From assembly GCA_051453625.1 (NCBI GenBank), contig JBOZIK010000001.1, positions 203,280,242 through 203,329,750 on the forward strand: a DNA stretch of 49,509 bases. Reading direction: 5' to 3'. A program made the translations under genes and the position numbers. The notes beneath the pieces are model-generated. The model searched no databases. It worked only from the letters and a program-made list of their open reading frames with translations, and had not been told where the DNA came from. Position 1 is the stretch's first letter, and each line of letters starts with the position of its first letter. Below, one piece after another: positions 1-12,043 of this stretch. The stretch comes from Welwitschia mirabilis. Its lineage: Eukaryota > Gnetophyta > Gnetopsida > Welwitschiales.

Positions 1-1761
1 CCTTTAGTAGGAAATACAAATATGGCAACAAAAGAAAATGACAACAAGAAAAGACATGGAGATTAACATGGTTTGGGCCATTTTTGCCCTACGTCTACAA
101 ACAATGTAGCTCTCTATTAAACTAGTTCAACCTGCAGACACAAGCTATCTTTGATTGCTAAAGGAATAGCCCTAAAAAACTCATATTGTCATCCATTTCC
201 CCTAAGCAATGTGTCCATTTAAAGACTCAATTTTAGGATTAAAACCCTAAAGTAACCATGAGTTAATATTCACTTGACCATAACCCACCTAAGATAAATA
301 ATAATTATCCATTTACAACATTTAAAAAGGTGAGACCTTAAGTCAAAAGAACATAGTAAAAAGGCAAAGATTTGGCTTCATCTTATCTAACAAAAGGAGA
401 TTCAAAGTTTTAATTTCTTATAAAATCAAATCTCCGAGACTCATACAAATTCCGTTCAGCGCATAAATTAACTATTGTAGAGGTTTCACCTAATCTCCAC
501 TCCAATTTCATCAATCTTCTAAAGGCTTAAACTTGGTTTTAACCATAATAGTTTTTTATACCTATTGCAAAGAGCTTTCCATAATGCAAATGGACTTTTT
601 ACTTTGGAAAACTCTACCATCGAATGGTTTCCCATGGTTCAGATAAGAATAACCAAAGCTTTGGATGTTTTCACCTCCTACTTTTCATCGAACCATCTTC
701 TTGGTTTCTTCTCATTCTTTATACACTAACAACTCTTCTACCCCAAGAGTGTCTTGATTAAAAGTTTTTCAACTCTGTCACATTTCTGCTACAGGCAAAA
801 CCCCATAAGCCCTCTCCCTCTAATGCTAATTATTGATGAAGGATTGCATACCTAATTAGATTAAGAAGGATACAAGAAAATTGTCAAGCTTATTTTGACA
901 ATAAAACACTAACTTCAGCAATACAGAAAGAAACATTCCATGTGTTTTAGCAAAAGGTAGATAAAGCATAGAACAATCAACACTGGGGAACCAAAAAGCC
1001 ACTCTTCATCATCCAATAACAATCAACACTAGGAAACCAAAAAGCCATTATAACAAGTGCGTCTCTAAAACTGGGGCACTTCTAACCTTGAAATCCTCAC
1101 TTCTAAACAATGCAAATTTTTCCTTTCAATGGCTTACAACATTAGGATCCCCTATGCTTTTATAGAATCATTCAGCCATACAATTTAGGCTGAAGACTTG
1201 CTCACTATTAATCAATATGGAAAACACCAGAAGATGATAGGCGCATAGCCCATAAACATCTTAAATAATGTATCATTGTTATCTAAGATGTCCCTCTTAC
1301 TTTGACTTTTATAATGCTTGATACAATGTCATAGTTACATGGAAGGCATGGCACATTATATTCATTACAAACCCTGTAGACATTTGTCGAAGTGCATCTC
1401 CACTCCTATTGACATGGCAAACCCCTCACCATGGGCCAAGCACTCTTGACGTGGCATATTGAGCATCTTTAATGCTACACCACACCTCAACCTAAGTTGG
1501 ATCTTCCAAGATAATAGCAATTCAACTTCTACAATTTCATCTTCCAACACATGAAAGAAGTCTCTTTTTGCTCAAAATGCTAGAATCCATATGAAATAAT
1601 TCTTTATTTTTCTTCACATCAATAATGGAAAATGATGAAGGATGAAAGTTGGTTGCCTTGGATAGGTCTTCTACTTTATGCTTCAAGGATGAAGTCCATG
1701 CCTAGTTTGCTCCACAAGCTGAGAAAATGGAACCCACAAAGTCTACAACAGTGGATGGCAC
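1..1761. other. Non-coding flank, no gene recognised
   Basis: No open frame here resembles a protein family I know, and stops are dense on both strands. The only local structure is a short direct repeat of about 30 bp at 972-1001 and 1018-1047 (period 46). A 61-codon minus-strand frame at 1365-1550 has no recognisable motif and is probably chance. The stretch ends in a run of Ns. Confidence 0.5.
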
Positions 1762-2557
1762 NNNNNNNNNNNNNNNNNNNNNNNNNNNNNNNNNNNNNNN
1801 NNNNNNNNNNNNNNNNNNNNNNNNNNNNNNNNNNNNNNNNNNNNNNNNNNNNNNNNNNNNNNNNNNNNNNNNNNNNNNNNNNNNNNNNNNNNNNNNNNNN
1901 NNNNNNNNNNNNNNNNNNNNNNNNNNNNNNNNNNNNNNNNNNNNNNNNNNNNNNNNNNNNNNNNNNNNNNNNNNNNNNNNNNNNNNNNNNNNNNNNNNNN
2001 NNNNNNNNNNNNNNNNNNNNNNNNNNNNNNNNNNNNNNNNNNNNNNNNNNNNNNNNNNNNNNNNNNNNNNNNNNNNNNNNNNNNNNNNNNNNNNNNNNNN
2101 NNNNNNNNNNNNNNNNNNNNNNNNNNNNNNNNNNNNNNNNNNNNNNNNNNNNNNNNNNNNNNNNNNNNNNNNNNNNNNNNNNNNNNNNNNNNNNNNNNNN
2201 NNNNNNNNNNNNNNNNNNNNNNNNNNNNNNNNNNNNNNNNNNNNNNNNNNNNNNNNNNNNNNNNNNNNNNNNNNNNNNNNNNNNNNNNNNNNNNNNNNNN
2301 NNNNNNNNNNNNNNNNNNNNNNNNNNNNNNNNNNNNNNNNNNNNNNNNNNNNNNNNNNNNNNNNNNNNNNNNNNNNNNNNNNNNNNNNNNNNNNNNNNNN
2401 NNNNNNNNNNNNNNNNNNNNNNNNNNNNNNNNNNNNNNNNNNNNNNNNNNNNNNNNNNNNNNNNNNNNNNNNNNNNNNNNNNNNNNNNNNNNNNNNNNNN
2501 NNNNNNNNNNNNNNNNNNNNNNNNNNNNNNNNNNNNNNNNNNNNNNNNNNNNNNNNN
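1762..2557. other. Assembly gap (796 N)
   Basis: Run of N. Long apparent open frames across it are artefacts of untranslated Ns. Confidence 0.99.
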
Positions 2558-4276
2558 AAACTCTAACTCAATTAAATAACATAATGACACAATGCAAAGC
2601 TTGCTAAGCAACACTCAAAGGTAGGAAAATGGGTGTTGCAAAATGAGGTAATCCTGGAAGAGATAGGAGAACCAAGAAGCAGAAGCATCATTAAGGCATC
2701 AAGACAGATAATAAAAGAGAGAGGGAATATGAAGAGTAGGTGAAAGTAAGAAGAAATGAAAACCCCTTGGGCAAGGCACCCTAAAGAAGAGAGAATGCTC
2801 TAGAGCAATGCCCCTAAGTTTANNNNNNNNNNAGGAAGGAAAGGTTTCAACTCAAGTAATGCCTATGGGTTGTAGAAGTAGCAACTCAAGTGAAAGGTTT
2901 TGGTGGGGCGTTGGGGAGGGGAGGTAATGCAAAAGAAGAATAAGAGGAAGCAAATGCCTTAAGGCAATGCCAAAGGTTATAAAGTAACAATGTAAAATAG
3001 GTTGGAATAGTAAGCAAAAAGAGGAAAAGTTGGTCGATGTCAATTATGGATGTCCAAAGAAGAGAATACGAGGAGCATGTGGAATGAGAATTGAGAAGTC
3101 AAGCTGAAGGGGAAATTCCCCTATGTAATTGCCCTAGATGGAAGATAATCAAGGATGAAAAGAATATTATGCATTGGTTTTGTAGTAGAGCCTCCACTCG
3201 AACAAGGGATGTCATTCCATGGACAGAGGTTGGTATTTGCCTTGAGCAATGCCTTAGGTACATATAACATGAGGCTCTAACAAAGTGGAAATAGCAAAAT
3301 TGGGAAAGAGAGGAGATGAAAGGGGTTAGGAAAGGTTGAATCATTGAATAAGTTAAGTGTCGTGGGCAAAGCTAGTAACAAGAAGGGACCAAAATATAAG
3401 AGTAGACAATAAAAGGGCTTAGGTTGAACTTGATGCATTACCTCCACTCTTTAGAAAAGAGCTTGTCACAACATGGTCTTTAATAGAAGATGAGTACAGT
3501 TCCAATAATCTTAGAAAGAAATTCAAGGAAGTCAAGGAAAATGGTAGATCATTAGGGAAGAGAGGTCTAGGATTTCAAAAAATGAAGGCAAAGAAATATG
3601 CTTTTAGAAAGAGTGAGTCATAAAGGAAACAATAAGAGGGAGAAATTCAAGCAACAATTATTGGCCAAGGGAAGGAGTGGATTATAGAGCAAATAAGAGG
3701 GAATGATTCAAGCGTAACTCATTTAGCAAGAGCATCAAAGATGGAAAACAAACGAAGGCCAAAGAGATGGGGATGAAAGGGGAGAACAAAGGTGATGGTA
3801 TTGAGAGGAAAAAGACAAACTTCTCCAATAGGCGATGGCTAGATAGATGGATCAAACAATATGAGAAAATGGTGTTGGGCAACAAGTGGTCTTGCTTGAG
3901 GAGATAACCTAGTAAAAGAAAGAAATTTCCTAATAAGGCAAAAATGAAGTGCACAAAGTACAAAGCCAATGAAGAAGAGGTCACTTTCCTAAAGGGCTAT
4001 GGCCAAGGAAATAGGCTTCACTAGATGGTGTTGTTGGAAAAGAGAGGCAATTCCTCAACAAGGTAACAACCCCCTAACTTAGGACATTGACTCAATGGAC
4101 AACAATCTAGAGGTGTCTTGTGAAGCAAGTCAAAGAGTGTTGAGGCACAATGAAAGGCCTCTTGAGAAGAGGCAAAGCATTGAGTGATGAGTGAGAGAGG
4201 TGTTGAGAACAAATATATTTCAATGATGAAGTCAACAAAATTATTCTCAGGTCAAAGTCATAGCTCAAATCTGAAA
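2558..4276. other. Purine-rich non-coding region
   Basis: The plus strand is strongly biased to A and G, with recurrent short motifs such as GCAATGCC and AAGAGAGG. Minus-strand open frames (for example 3682-3984) are leucine/phenylalanine/serine-rich translations of this composition, not genes. A 10-N gap lies at 2823-2832. It is possibly decayed LTR-retrotransposon sequence, but no coding domain survives to show this. Confidence 0.4.
2823..2832. other. Short assembly gap (10 N)
   Basis: Run of 10 N inside the purine-rich region. Confidence 0.99.
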
Positions 4277-4376
4277 NNNNNNNNNNNNNNNNNNNNNNNN
4301 NNNNNNNNNNNNNNNNNNNNNNNNNNNNNNNNNNNNNNNNNNNNNNNNNNNNNNNNNNNNNNNNNNNNNNNNNNNN
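4277..4376. other. Assembly gap (100 N)
   Basis: Exactly 100 N, the usual placeholder for a gap of unknown size. It ends directly at an LTR-terminus-like sequence. Confidence 0.99.
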
Positions 4377-4427
4377 ACCCTATTCACCCCCCACCCCCCT
4401 CCCCCAGGGTATTCGATGATCCTAACA
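4377..4427 (+). mobile_element. LTR U5-end remnant of the A/B copia family
   Basis: The block reads CCCTATTCACCCCCC, a C-rich tract, then GATCCTAACA. It matches the U5 terminus of the plus-oriented LTRs at 16335-16374 and 31285-31324 (CTCTATTCACCCCC, CTAGAG, then TCCTAACA). The rest of the LTR would lie in the adjoining gap. No primer-binding site follows, so this is either the outer end of a 3' LTR or a truncated fragment. The call rests on about 50 bp. Confidence 0.5.
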
Positions 4428-4670
4428 AGAGGAAGCCTTGAGGAAGAACAAAAAAAGAAAGCAAGCAAGCGCCATGCAAAAGGCAAAAGGGGAGGGGAAC
4501 AAAAGAAATCTAGAAGCAATAGCACCAAAGACTTTGTCTTTTTTTTTTTATGATTTATTTATGTGGTTACTATTAAAGCTTTAGTCTTTAATAGGACATA
4601 TTTAAAGTGTACTTTTAGTAATGATAAAAGAGAATGCTATGAAGATCATAGATATAGAAGAACTCGTTAA

Positions 4671-4839
4671 GTGAGATAGGTTGAAGGTTTTGAATGAAGG
4701 CAAATAGAAACCCCACGAAAAACAACAAGCTAAAAGAAAAAGAAAAAAAGGAATACCTTGACATATGTAAGATAGGTTGAAGGTTCTGAATGAAGGCAAA
4801 TAGAAACCCCACGAAAACAACAAGCTAAAAGAAAAAAAG
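4671..4839. repeat. Tandem duplication, ~96-bp period
   Basis: The segment at 4671-4749 (GATAGGTTGAAGG, then GAATGAAGGCAAATAGAAACC) recurs at 4767-4839 with only a few differences. Both copies end in an A-rich AAAAGAAAAA stretch. Confidence 0.85.
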
Positions 4840-5640
4840 AGACTAGCTTGAGCATCATGTGTTTGCCAAGGACATGAAATAAAGGAAAACAATGAAGACT
4901 AACAAGATTAGAAAGGCAATTTCTCTAGAGGTTAGTGGTATAAAGATGAAGGCAAAGTTCTCTAGCAAGCTATGGCTTAAAACAAGAAACAAACTATGAA
5001 AGAGGGTAACACTAAACAATAGGTGGTATCGCTTAGAGTGTAATGACCTGGGAAGAGAAATAGACTTGCTAGTAACGTGGTAGTCTGTAATGCCCGAAAG
5101 GGTGACCTAGTGATGAAAAGACCACTTCCCTAGAGTGGTAACTTAGAAAATGGACTTTTCTAAAGGTAGCGTTGGAAGTGGAAGGGGACAGCTTAAGAGG
5201 GAGATGTCCTCCTCAACTCGGAGCATTGTTCTAAACACCAATGGTTGAAGTTAGCTTGTGGAGAACATCAAAGAGTGCAAACTAGAAGGGCTCTAAAAAG
5301 AGCTAAAGCATCAAGTGTTGGATGACGAGGAAAGCCTTAAGAAACAATGAAGAAGTAAAAGTAAGCAATGCCAATGCAAAAGGACAACAAGAAAGAAAAG
5401 ATTAAAGTTGAATAGTGGCAGCAAAGAGACTAAAAGAGTAGAAAGCTGCAACTAACAAGGTCCTAGGTAAACCTCATATTTCCATTTCCATAGTTACTGT
5501 CTTCGTCTTCTCCCTATAAATGCTAGATCCAATGGTTAATGGTGTCTTGCACATCTTGGAATTGATCTAGACCAAACTCTCATTTGTTATAGACATGCCT
5601 TAGCCCATTCATTTTAATTAATGGTCAAAAAATAATTTCA

Positions 5641-6025
5641 CTCTAGTTTCTATGTCCTTGTATTATAGCTTCCATAAGAGCTTCCATAGAGTTTTGTAAA
5701 CCATGGCATCAACTAGGGAGAATTTACAATGACCATATTAAGAACCCTATTAGAATAGTCCACATGCTTGATGAAAATAACTACAAATAATTTATCTAAA
5801 GTTCTATTCTAATCATTGAGAAGAAACATGAAAGAATAGTCTTGCTCTAGTATTCATGCCCTTTGCATTGTAGCATCCATGAAAGCTTCAATAGAGCTTT
5901 GTAATTCATGGCGTCAAGTAGGGAGCATTCACAATGACCATGCTAACAACCCAATTTGAATAGCCCACAAGTTTCATCAAAACAAGTACAAAGAATTCCT
6001 CTAGTTCTATTCTAATTAATGAACA
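5641..6025. repeat. Diverged tandem duplication, ~205-bp period
   Basis: Copy 1 at 5641-5821 and copy 2 at 5846-6025 share an ordered series of words (CTCTAGT, GAGCTT, CATGGC, TAGGGAG, CACAATGACCAT, GTTCTATTCTAAT). Divergence is visible along the whole length, so the duplication is old. Confidence 0.75.
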
Positions 6026-6801
6026 AAAATCTGAATCTCTTTTTCTGGGTATTTTTCCACTACCTTGGTGTTTGTAGGGTTATATAATGTTGGATAACGT
6101 TGGGAATTAATCGATGCATGCCTTAATTTAACCATGTATAGGCTTTTCCATCGATGTTCAACATGTTAAATATTCTTGGACTACTAGAACCACTAAGCTA
6201 CAAAGATTTGCAACATGTGATTTGGTCTTTGTACCAAGATAGAATTCTAGTATTGAAACATAAGTGAAATCTTCTAGTGCAACTAATAAGCAACTAATGG
6301 TTTAGATAAAGCTCTTGCTCTTTTAAATCAGTGTCATCCATTGTGAAAGTTCCATAATTGATCATCTTGATCCAAGATCAATTCCATTTCCTAACGTGTC
6401 ATTAGCCTTCATGCTTGAATAACATAAGTGTGGCCATACTAGGTTAAAGATTGAAGGCATGCCCTATTCTATAAAATAAACTTATATAATTAGTTTAAGT
6501 GCAAGTCATGCTAGAGAGGCTTAAATGTCAATGGTCAATAGAAATGCATGACAATAGGGTTCAAATAGTGTGATGGATATTTAAAGATGTTAAACCAGAC
6601 TTGAGTCCAAGGATGACCTAAAGGAAAAGCGATGATCATACGGCAAAAGGGCATGAATAAGCATGAACACGGTTAATGGGTGGGATCTAGGTTACCTCAA
6701 TGTGGTGAATGCTAAACAGTGATAGTAGACTAAGTAGATGTATCTAATGTTGAAGAAAATGATTTGATGAGTCTAAATGTGCTTGGGCATGAAAAGAGGG
6801 A

Positions 6802-6806
6802 CCTAG
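6802..6806. repeat. Target-site duplication of element A, left copy (CCTAG)
   Basis: CCTAG abuts the outer LTR terminus TGTTAGGATC at 6807. The same five bases abut the other outer LTR terminus at 32706-32710. Five bp is the usual duplication size for copia elements. Confidence 0.85.
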
Positions 6807-7827
6807 TGTTAGGATCGCAGATTGCCCTAGAAAAAGTGAAGGGGGCGATGATAAAATATTGATACTAATCAAACAAAGGGAAGCACATAGAACTAAAATA
6901 AAGTGCACCAGCGATTTATAGTGGTTCAACTCACAAGCCTACTCCACTCGCAAGGGGTAGCAGACATCCTTTAGGCTCTTGGCTCCTTTAGATATTAAAG
7001 CATTACAAGGCCATGAACCCCTTCACCACGCGTCTACTCAAAGCTTCTTACAGAAACAAATCTATCCCAGAGCTCATATAGATGCATTCAAAAACCGTTT
7101 TGATGATGGTGTACCTAACTTGCATTGAGCATCAGCTTGTGGTACAGCAAAATGATATGGATATTCTCAATTTGGATCAAGAGCAATCAAAGGCAATTGA
7201 TCATCTTTCAATAGTTCTTCTTAACACAATGTATGTTCACCCCTTTTCTTGGTAACCCTCTTTTTACAAAATACAGACTATTTATACAAGTACAAGAAGA
7301 TAAAAGACAGATATGTAACATTGACCTTGAGCCGTGTGCCATCATAGAAGGCTTTTAACCGTGTGCCGTCACATATGGCTTCTAGCCGTTGGAGAAAGAT
7401 AGACATCACAAGAAATGACTTTACCATTTTACCCAATAGATTTCTACTTCAACGTTTACTTTGCTTCAATTCTTGGATGTCCCATAACGTTTCTCGGATG
7501 TCCTAATAAATTTACGGAAGTTCACCTATGCATCCCAGATGTCCCATAAAGAGGGACGGCCGACATCCCATCTCTAATTCAGGATTCCTGCAATGATTTA
7601 ATCCCTGGACGTCCTACTGAAAAGGTCAGATGTCCCAGACTAATTCTGGTCCTTTTTCTTGCTAAATTATTTTGGAAGTCCCACTGAAAAATTGGAACAT
7701 CCTAGGTTATATTCAGCCTTTGCTCTCCTGGGCAAAATAGTTAGATGTCCCACAAAGAGACTTAGGGCGTCCCTCAGGTTGGACTTATCTTGTTCATCAT
7801 TGAAACACTTTTTCATGTCTTTTAACG
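6807..7827 (-). repeat. Element A 3' LTR (~1.02 kb)
   Basis: The U5 end is at 6807 (plus-strand TGTTAGGATC). The U3 start is at 7827, where homologous LTRs begin TGTTGAAAGACATG and this copy reads CGTTAAAAGACATG, so the first base has mutated. A TATA-like TATAAATC lies near 6915 on the minus strand, and the U3 carries several GGACGTCC-like motifs (7480-7790). It is about 150 bp shorter than the 5' LTR of the same element, mainly through a deletion in U3. Confidence 0.85.
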
Positions 7828-7828
7828 A

Positions 7829-7840
7829 TCTTCCCCTTTT
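7829..7840 (-). promoter_or_regulatory. Polypurine tract of element A
   Basis: The minus strand reads AAAAGGGGAAGAT directly against the U3 start of the 3' LTR. That is the position where plus-strand DNA synthesis is primed. A second purine tract (AAAGGGGGAGAATG) lies about 400 bp upstream at 8236-8246. Confidence 0.75.
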
Positions 7841-8474
7841 AAAGGATGACAACTGATAAGACAAAGAATGAATCAAATGTTTAGATATTAACTATATTGC
7901 TCCCCTTGAATTTAAGCGCTCTCTTAAATGAAGATGAAAGCTAGGATTAGATCATATGCTCCACACAAATTTATACCCCTCTTGAGACTTGATATCCATG
8001 GATGTTCTACAATAAGATGCAACATAGAACATTCCTATTCTGCAAGGCTATGTTAGCTTCCAATTTACATTATCCTCGATTGATCACTAATGTAGATTTA
8101 ATACAAGTATATTTCGGTGGAATAATCAACCTTGAACGAGAGGAAATAAGAGAGACTAAAATTATTGCGAAGTACCATTTGACAAATAGATTATGCATTC
8201 AAGATACTCTATAAATATATAAAAAGTGCATACATTCTCCCCCTTTGGCATTATTGAAAAATAATATGATAAAAGTGTAAAATGAACATTAGTCGTGTTA
8301 TTGCAAAAAGGTGTTATTAAAAAAAGGATTTTTGGACACCACTTTTGAGAATGGGAAATAGCAGAGAATTCTAGACAAAAGGGAGCTATGAGGTTAAGAC
8401 AGCATATGAAAAGTGGAAGAAAGCATAGTAAGAAGAGATGATAAGCTAGGGAAAGGAAGGGGTTGCTTGGTCTC
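7841..8474 (-). other. Element A 3' untranslated region between extra ORF and PPT
   Basis: No coding frame is recognisable. The segment contains the upstream purine tract CAAAGGGGGAGAATG (minus strand, 8234-8248), preceded by AATGCC. This resembles the GATGACAAAGGGG at 23921-23931 in element B, so a conserved tract follows the extra ORF in both copies. Confidence 0.6.
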
Positions 8475-9600
8475 CTTCTTCTTCTTCTTCTTAACTGAGA
8501 GCAATGAGGAATGTCAAACGTATGAGCGGCCAGTCCAAACACAAGTTTATCTAACATTTTGCTCATTTGGCTAAGAGTGTGCTCAATTCGATGAAGTGTT
8601 GTAGAAGTGCCTAAACTGCTAGAGCCTTTTGCTGTGTGGTGGTGTTTGGCTAGAATAAGTGATGGAGAAGGTTGTTCCTCGTCAGAAAATATAATCATCT
8701 TTTTGAGATATGAGACTGTCAATGGTTTGGGAATTTTGACAAGTTCCTCATCTGATGCTAGCTGAATCCCTTTATCCTCCAAAATAGCAGTAAGCAGACC
8801 ACCAAAAGGAAGACTAGCATTTGAGACCACAAAAATTGTCCAAGATAGTACATAATATATTGACTCAGATTGATGTTAATGCAAGCACCCAACAGTACAT
8901 AATGTAAGCACAAATTGGGGAAACTTCATCTTTGTGCTCGAGTTTAGAACCAGATTATGAGTGCAAATCTGAAATATAATATGTTAAAAGGGCTTGAGTT
9001 GATTTGTGGGAATATTAGATCTCCAATAAAATATTTTCCCACACAAGGCCATGGTTAACGTATCTTTGGGCACAAGTGGTTTCAATGTCACTACAAAGTT
9101 AATAGTGGAGTAAGGGCCTTATTTTAGAAAACCAGTAGATTAGAAATATCATCTAAAGATATTTCACTCTCTCTTCAATAGACCCTAGATTTCAGCGGCA
9201 GTCGAATACTTGAAAGGAGCCACTATAATAGCAGAGACGTACCATTTCGACAGAAATCTTGGACTTGAGTTCTAAGGTATACATCCAACCAAGAGCTTCA
9301 AACTTGTGAAAAAATCGTATCTCATATCTTAAGGACTCAAAATCAATCTTCCTTTCAGGTGCTATGGGCTGCTTCAAGAAGGAGGTCTGCCAGTAACATT
9401 TGTGGTCTTCTAAAAGGAATTAGGTTGGCTTCTGAGGAGGATGAAGTTGCCTCTTTGCCGCTTTTCTTAGTAGCTAGTTGTGGTCCAACCACTTTGAAGG
9501 AAACAAGTCCAAAAGGAGCTAAAAGAAGGAAGAGAACTAGAACAGGAGGAGAGAACCTCAATAACACAAGGAAGAAATTACAAAATGAAGGGAAGAAAAA
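8475..9600 (-). pseudogene. Element A extra ORF after pol (Transposase_32-like), broken
   Basis: Two minus-strand fragments (9377-9192 and 8830-8475) match, in order, the frame at 22801-23807 of element B. Shared stretches include PIAPER, FHKFEALGW (LHKFEALEW in B), an ASLPFGGL block, VKIPKPL (VKVPKPL in B), and a FGLAAHTFDIP block before an acidic tail encoded by a GAA/GAG repeat. An upstream fragment (SGKEA, then serines) matches GKEAASSS in B. I believe the family is the putative plant transposon protein domain (Pfam Transposase_32), which is not part of core copia gag-pol. Its function is unknown. Several frameshifts separate the fragments, and one turns the acidic tail into an arginine run. 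The lineage match is inference from memory of the domain. Confidence 0.7.
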
Positions 9601-10063
9601 CCCGCTTTTGCTTTTTTAAAAAGTGGAACAATGGATGATCCACGTGTCCCTAAGAGGGGTTAGACGTACAGGAAAAATAAGGGGGACATTTGGGCACAAA
9701 CGCAGCTGAAACAAAAAAAAACCACTGCCAAGACTCCTGGGAAAATTAGGGACGTCCGAGACTGGGACATCCTAGATAAGGTGATGGGATGTCCGATGGA
9801 GAATACCGAGACATCCAACAGAGAATAATGGGACATCCAGCTAGACTAATAGCTAGGAGAAGAGTGGGACGTCTGAAGGACAAGGGTGGGACATCGTACT
9901 GTGCACTGAAGCAAAGTGGAAGAGTGAATACAAGAAGCTTGACAGATTGCAAGTTAAAGAATCCAACTGATAAACCCACTTAAAAAAAATGTCCAAAAAG
10001 AGGTAAAACCCTTTCCCTCCTTTTTTTGTTTGTTTTTAATTTTCATTTATTTTGAGGAAAAGA
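9601..10063 (-). other. Element A spacer between pol and extra ORF, with GGACGTCC-type motifs
   Basis: No conserved frame is visible. Between 9740 and 9900 there are about eight variants of GGGACRTCCGA spaced 20-40 bp apart, the same word that crowds the LTR U3 regions. Element B has an equivalent motif-bearing spacer at 22380-22640. Confidence 0.65.
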
Positions 10064-10597
10064 TCATACCTTATGGGGATATGCACCTATCCCTAAATTT
10101 GTTCTCAGAGACACAAACCTGTCTTCGTTTAGACCCTTGGTCATAATATTTGCAGTCTGATCATTAGTGGCAATGTATTCTAAGTTAATTATTTGATTTT
10201 GTACATGATCATGAATGAAGTGGTATCTGATGTCTATGTGTTTGATCTTGGAATGCTATACTAGATTCTTTGTAATGTTGATTGCACTAGTGTTGTCACA
10301 AAACAATTTGAATTAATCAACCTTGAGTCCGAAGGCAATCAACATTTGCTTCACCCATAGAAGGTGGGCACAGCAAGCTCCTGCAGTATCTGCTTTAACA
10401 ATAGACAAGGAGGTATTATTTTGCTTCCTACTTAGCCAAGACACTAGACAATTTCCTAGGTAAAAACAAGCCTCGCTTGTACTTTTACTATCATCCACAC
10501 AACCTGCCCAATCTGCATTACCATGTTTGACTAGATCAAGAAAAGAAACATAAGAATACCATAACCCATAGTTGGAGGTGTATTTCAGATATCGCAA
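10064..10597 (-). pseudogene. Element A RNase H domain and pol C terminus
   Basis: This is the Ty1/copia RNase H that closes Pol and removes the RNA strand during reverse transcription. The fragment has NADWAGCVDD, STSEACFYLG, CLVSWLSRKQ and LLWVKQML. Below 10313 it continues as CDNTSAINITKN, KHIDIRYHF and IMTKGL, and ends near PHKV before a stop at 10064-10066. It aligns with 21632-22255 of element B. The copia SKKQ...STAEAEY motif has decayed here to an IVKAD version, so the conserved Glu is lost. An in-frame stop lies near 10312. Confidence 0.85.
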
Positions 10598-10599
10598 GA

Positions 10600-11640
10600 T
10601 TCATTTGACACAAATTAAGTGTGACTCTCTAGGGTCATATTAGTATCTTGCACAAGCACCTACACTATGCGCTATGTTAGGTCGACCAGTTGTTAAGTAT
10701 AATAGGCTACCAATCACCCCCTTATATAATTTTTTATTAACCTTTTTGTTGGACAGGTCTTTCGAAATCTTTGCATTAGCAGAAAGTCATGTCTCTGAAT
10801 CTTTAGCATCAATTAATCCATACTTGTTGAGAACATCTCTAACGAACTTGAATTGACTAATGCATATTGCTTCTTTAGTTTGCCAAATTTGAAGTCCAAG
10901 GAAGAAGTTTAGTTCTCCAACCAAGCTCATCTCAAACTCTTCTTGCATTACTTTTGAGAACTCAGTAGCCAAAGACAGCTTTGTGGCTCCAAAAACAATA
11001 TCATCAATATATACTTGAACTATCAGAATGTCTTTTTCTTTGTGTTTGATAAACAGAGTAGGGTCTACACTTCCCTTAGAAAATCTATTTGAACTCAAAA
11101 AAGCATTTAGGCTATCAAAATAGCTCTAGGAGCTTGTTTTAAAACATAAAGAGCTTTGTTTAATTTGTAAACATGGTCTAGAGATTTAGGATCTAAAAAT
11201 CCGATGTTTTGTAAAAGCAAGCAAAAGTCTCAAAATGGCACTCTTGAATCTATCTTATGTCCATTTGAAACAATTTAATTTTGTGAAAGCAAGCAAAAGC
11301 AAGTAACATATGCATAGCTTCTAACCTGGCAACTGGCGCAAAAGTCTCACCGTAGTCTATTCCCTCTTGTTAATAGTATCCTTGGGCTATCAGGCGGGCC
11401 TTGTTCTACATTATGTAATGGTTCTCATCTCTTTTATTTTTGAAGACCCATTTTGTTCCAATGATGTTTTTATCGACTGGACAGGAACCAGATTCCATAC
11501 TTTATTGCTTTCAAACTGGTTTAACTCCTTTTGCATGGCCAGCATCCATGCCTCATCATGTTTTGCTTCTTGAATTTTTTTTGGTTCTATGTCAAATAAG
11601 AAACAAAGAAAGCTCTAACTAACATGCTTACCACTTCTAG
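10600..11640 (-). pseudogene. Element A reverse transcriptase domain, degenerate
   Basis: Copia-type RT (RVT_2). The catalytic block appears as VQVYIDDIVFGAT in the frame at 11098-10787. It is followed by FEMSLVGELNFFLGLQI and a SQFKFVRDVLNKYGL block. Upstream fragments include [18 protein letters not shown], a YGETFAPVARLEA block near 11340-11300, and ARLIAQGYY. These match the two RT copies of element B at 19741-20300 and 20801-21358. Stops and frameshifts scatter it over at least three frames, so no active enzyme can be made. Confidence 0.85.
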
Positions 11641-11966
11641 TCATACTGCCCAACGTAGGATTGCTCAACATGTTGTCTTCTCGATGATCTCATCTGTTTC
11701 GTAAGTGAAGAGAGAAGCATTTATGAGAGGTCTTTTCTTCACTTATCTCACTTGATGTGGAGGTTTGAGCTTCATTGTCAATTTGGGAGTTGAAGGGAAC
11801 ACAAACGTCCTCATCTGTCTCCTTCAATCTTGCAATGACTGTATTAGATTCCTCAAACTTTACACGAGCTGATTCCTTGACTTTATAAGAAGCTTTATTA
11901 TAACCCCTATAAGCTTTACTAGTTGCACAATAACCAAGAAATATACCATCACTAGATTTAGATCCA

Positions 11967-12043
11967 AATTTACCTAAGTGCCCTTTATCCTTAAAAATAG
12001 AACATTTACATCCAAAAACTTTGAAGTAATTTACATTGGGCTT
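11967..12043. repeat. 77-bp sequence identical to 12733-12809, left of gap
   Basis: All 77 bases before the N-run match the 77 bases after it. Within an integrase frame this is best explained as overlapping contig ends that were scaffolded instead of merged. Confidence 0.9.

Larger units (their letters stand above)
4428..6801. other. Non-coding flank left of element A, with two local tandem duplications
   Basis: No protein family is recognisable. The stretch contains a 96-bp-period duplication (4671-4839) and a ~205-bp-period duplication (5641-6025), listed separately. It ends at the CCTAG target duplication of element A. Confidence 0.5.

Noticed and set aside
1632-2614. Long open frames of about 300 codons on both strands
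   Set aside because: They are mostly translated Ns of the gap at 1762-2557. The real flanking codons show no family.
2852-4212. Leucine/serine-rich minus-strand frames as membrane proteins
   Set aside because: They arise from purine-rich plus-strand composition. Several overlap the same tract and none has a conserved domain.
7659-7876. Small open frames in the 3' LTR of element A
   Set aside because: They lie in LTR U3 and follow its repeat motifs. The 5' LTR does not conserve them.
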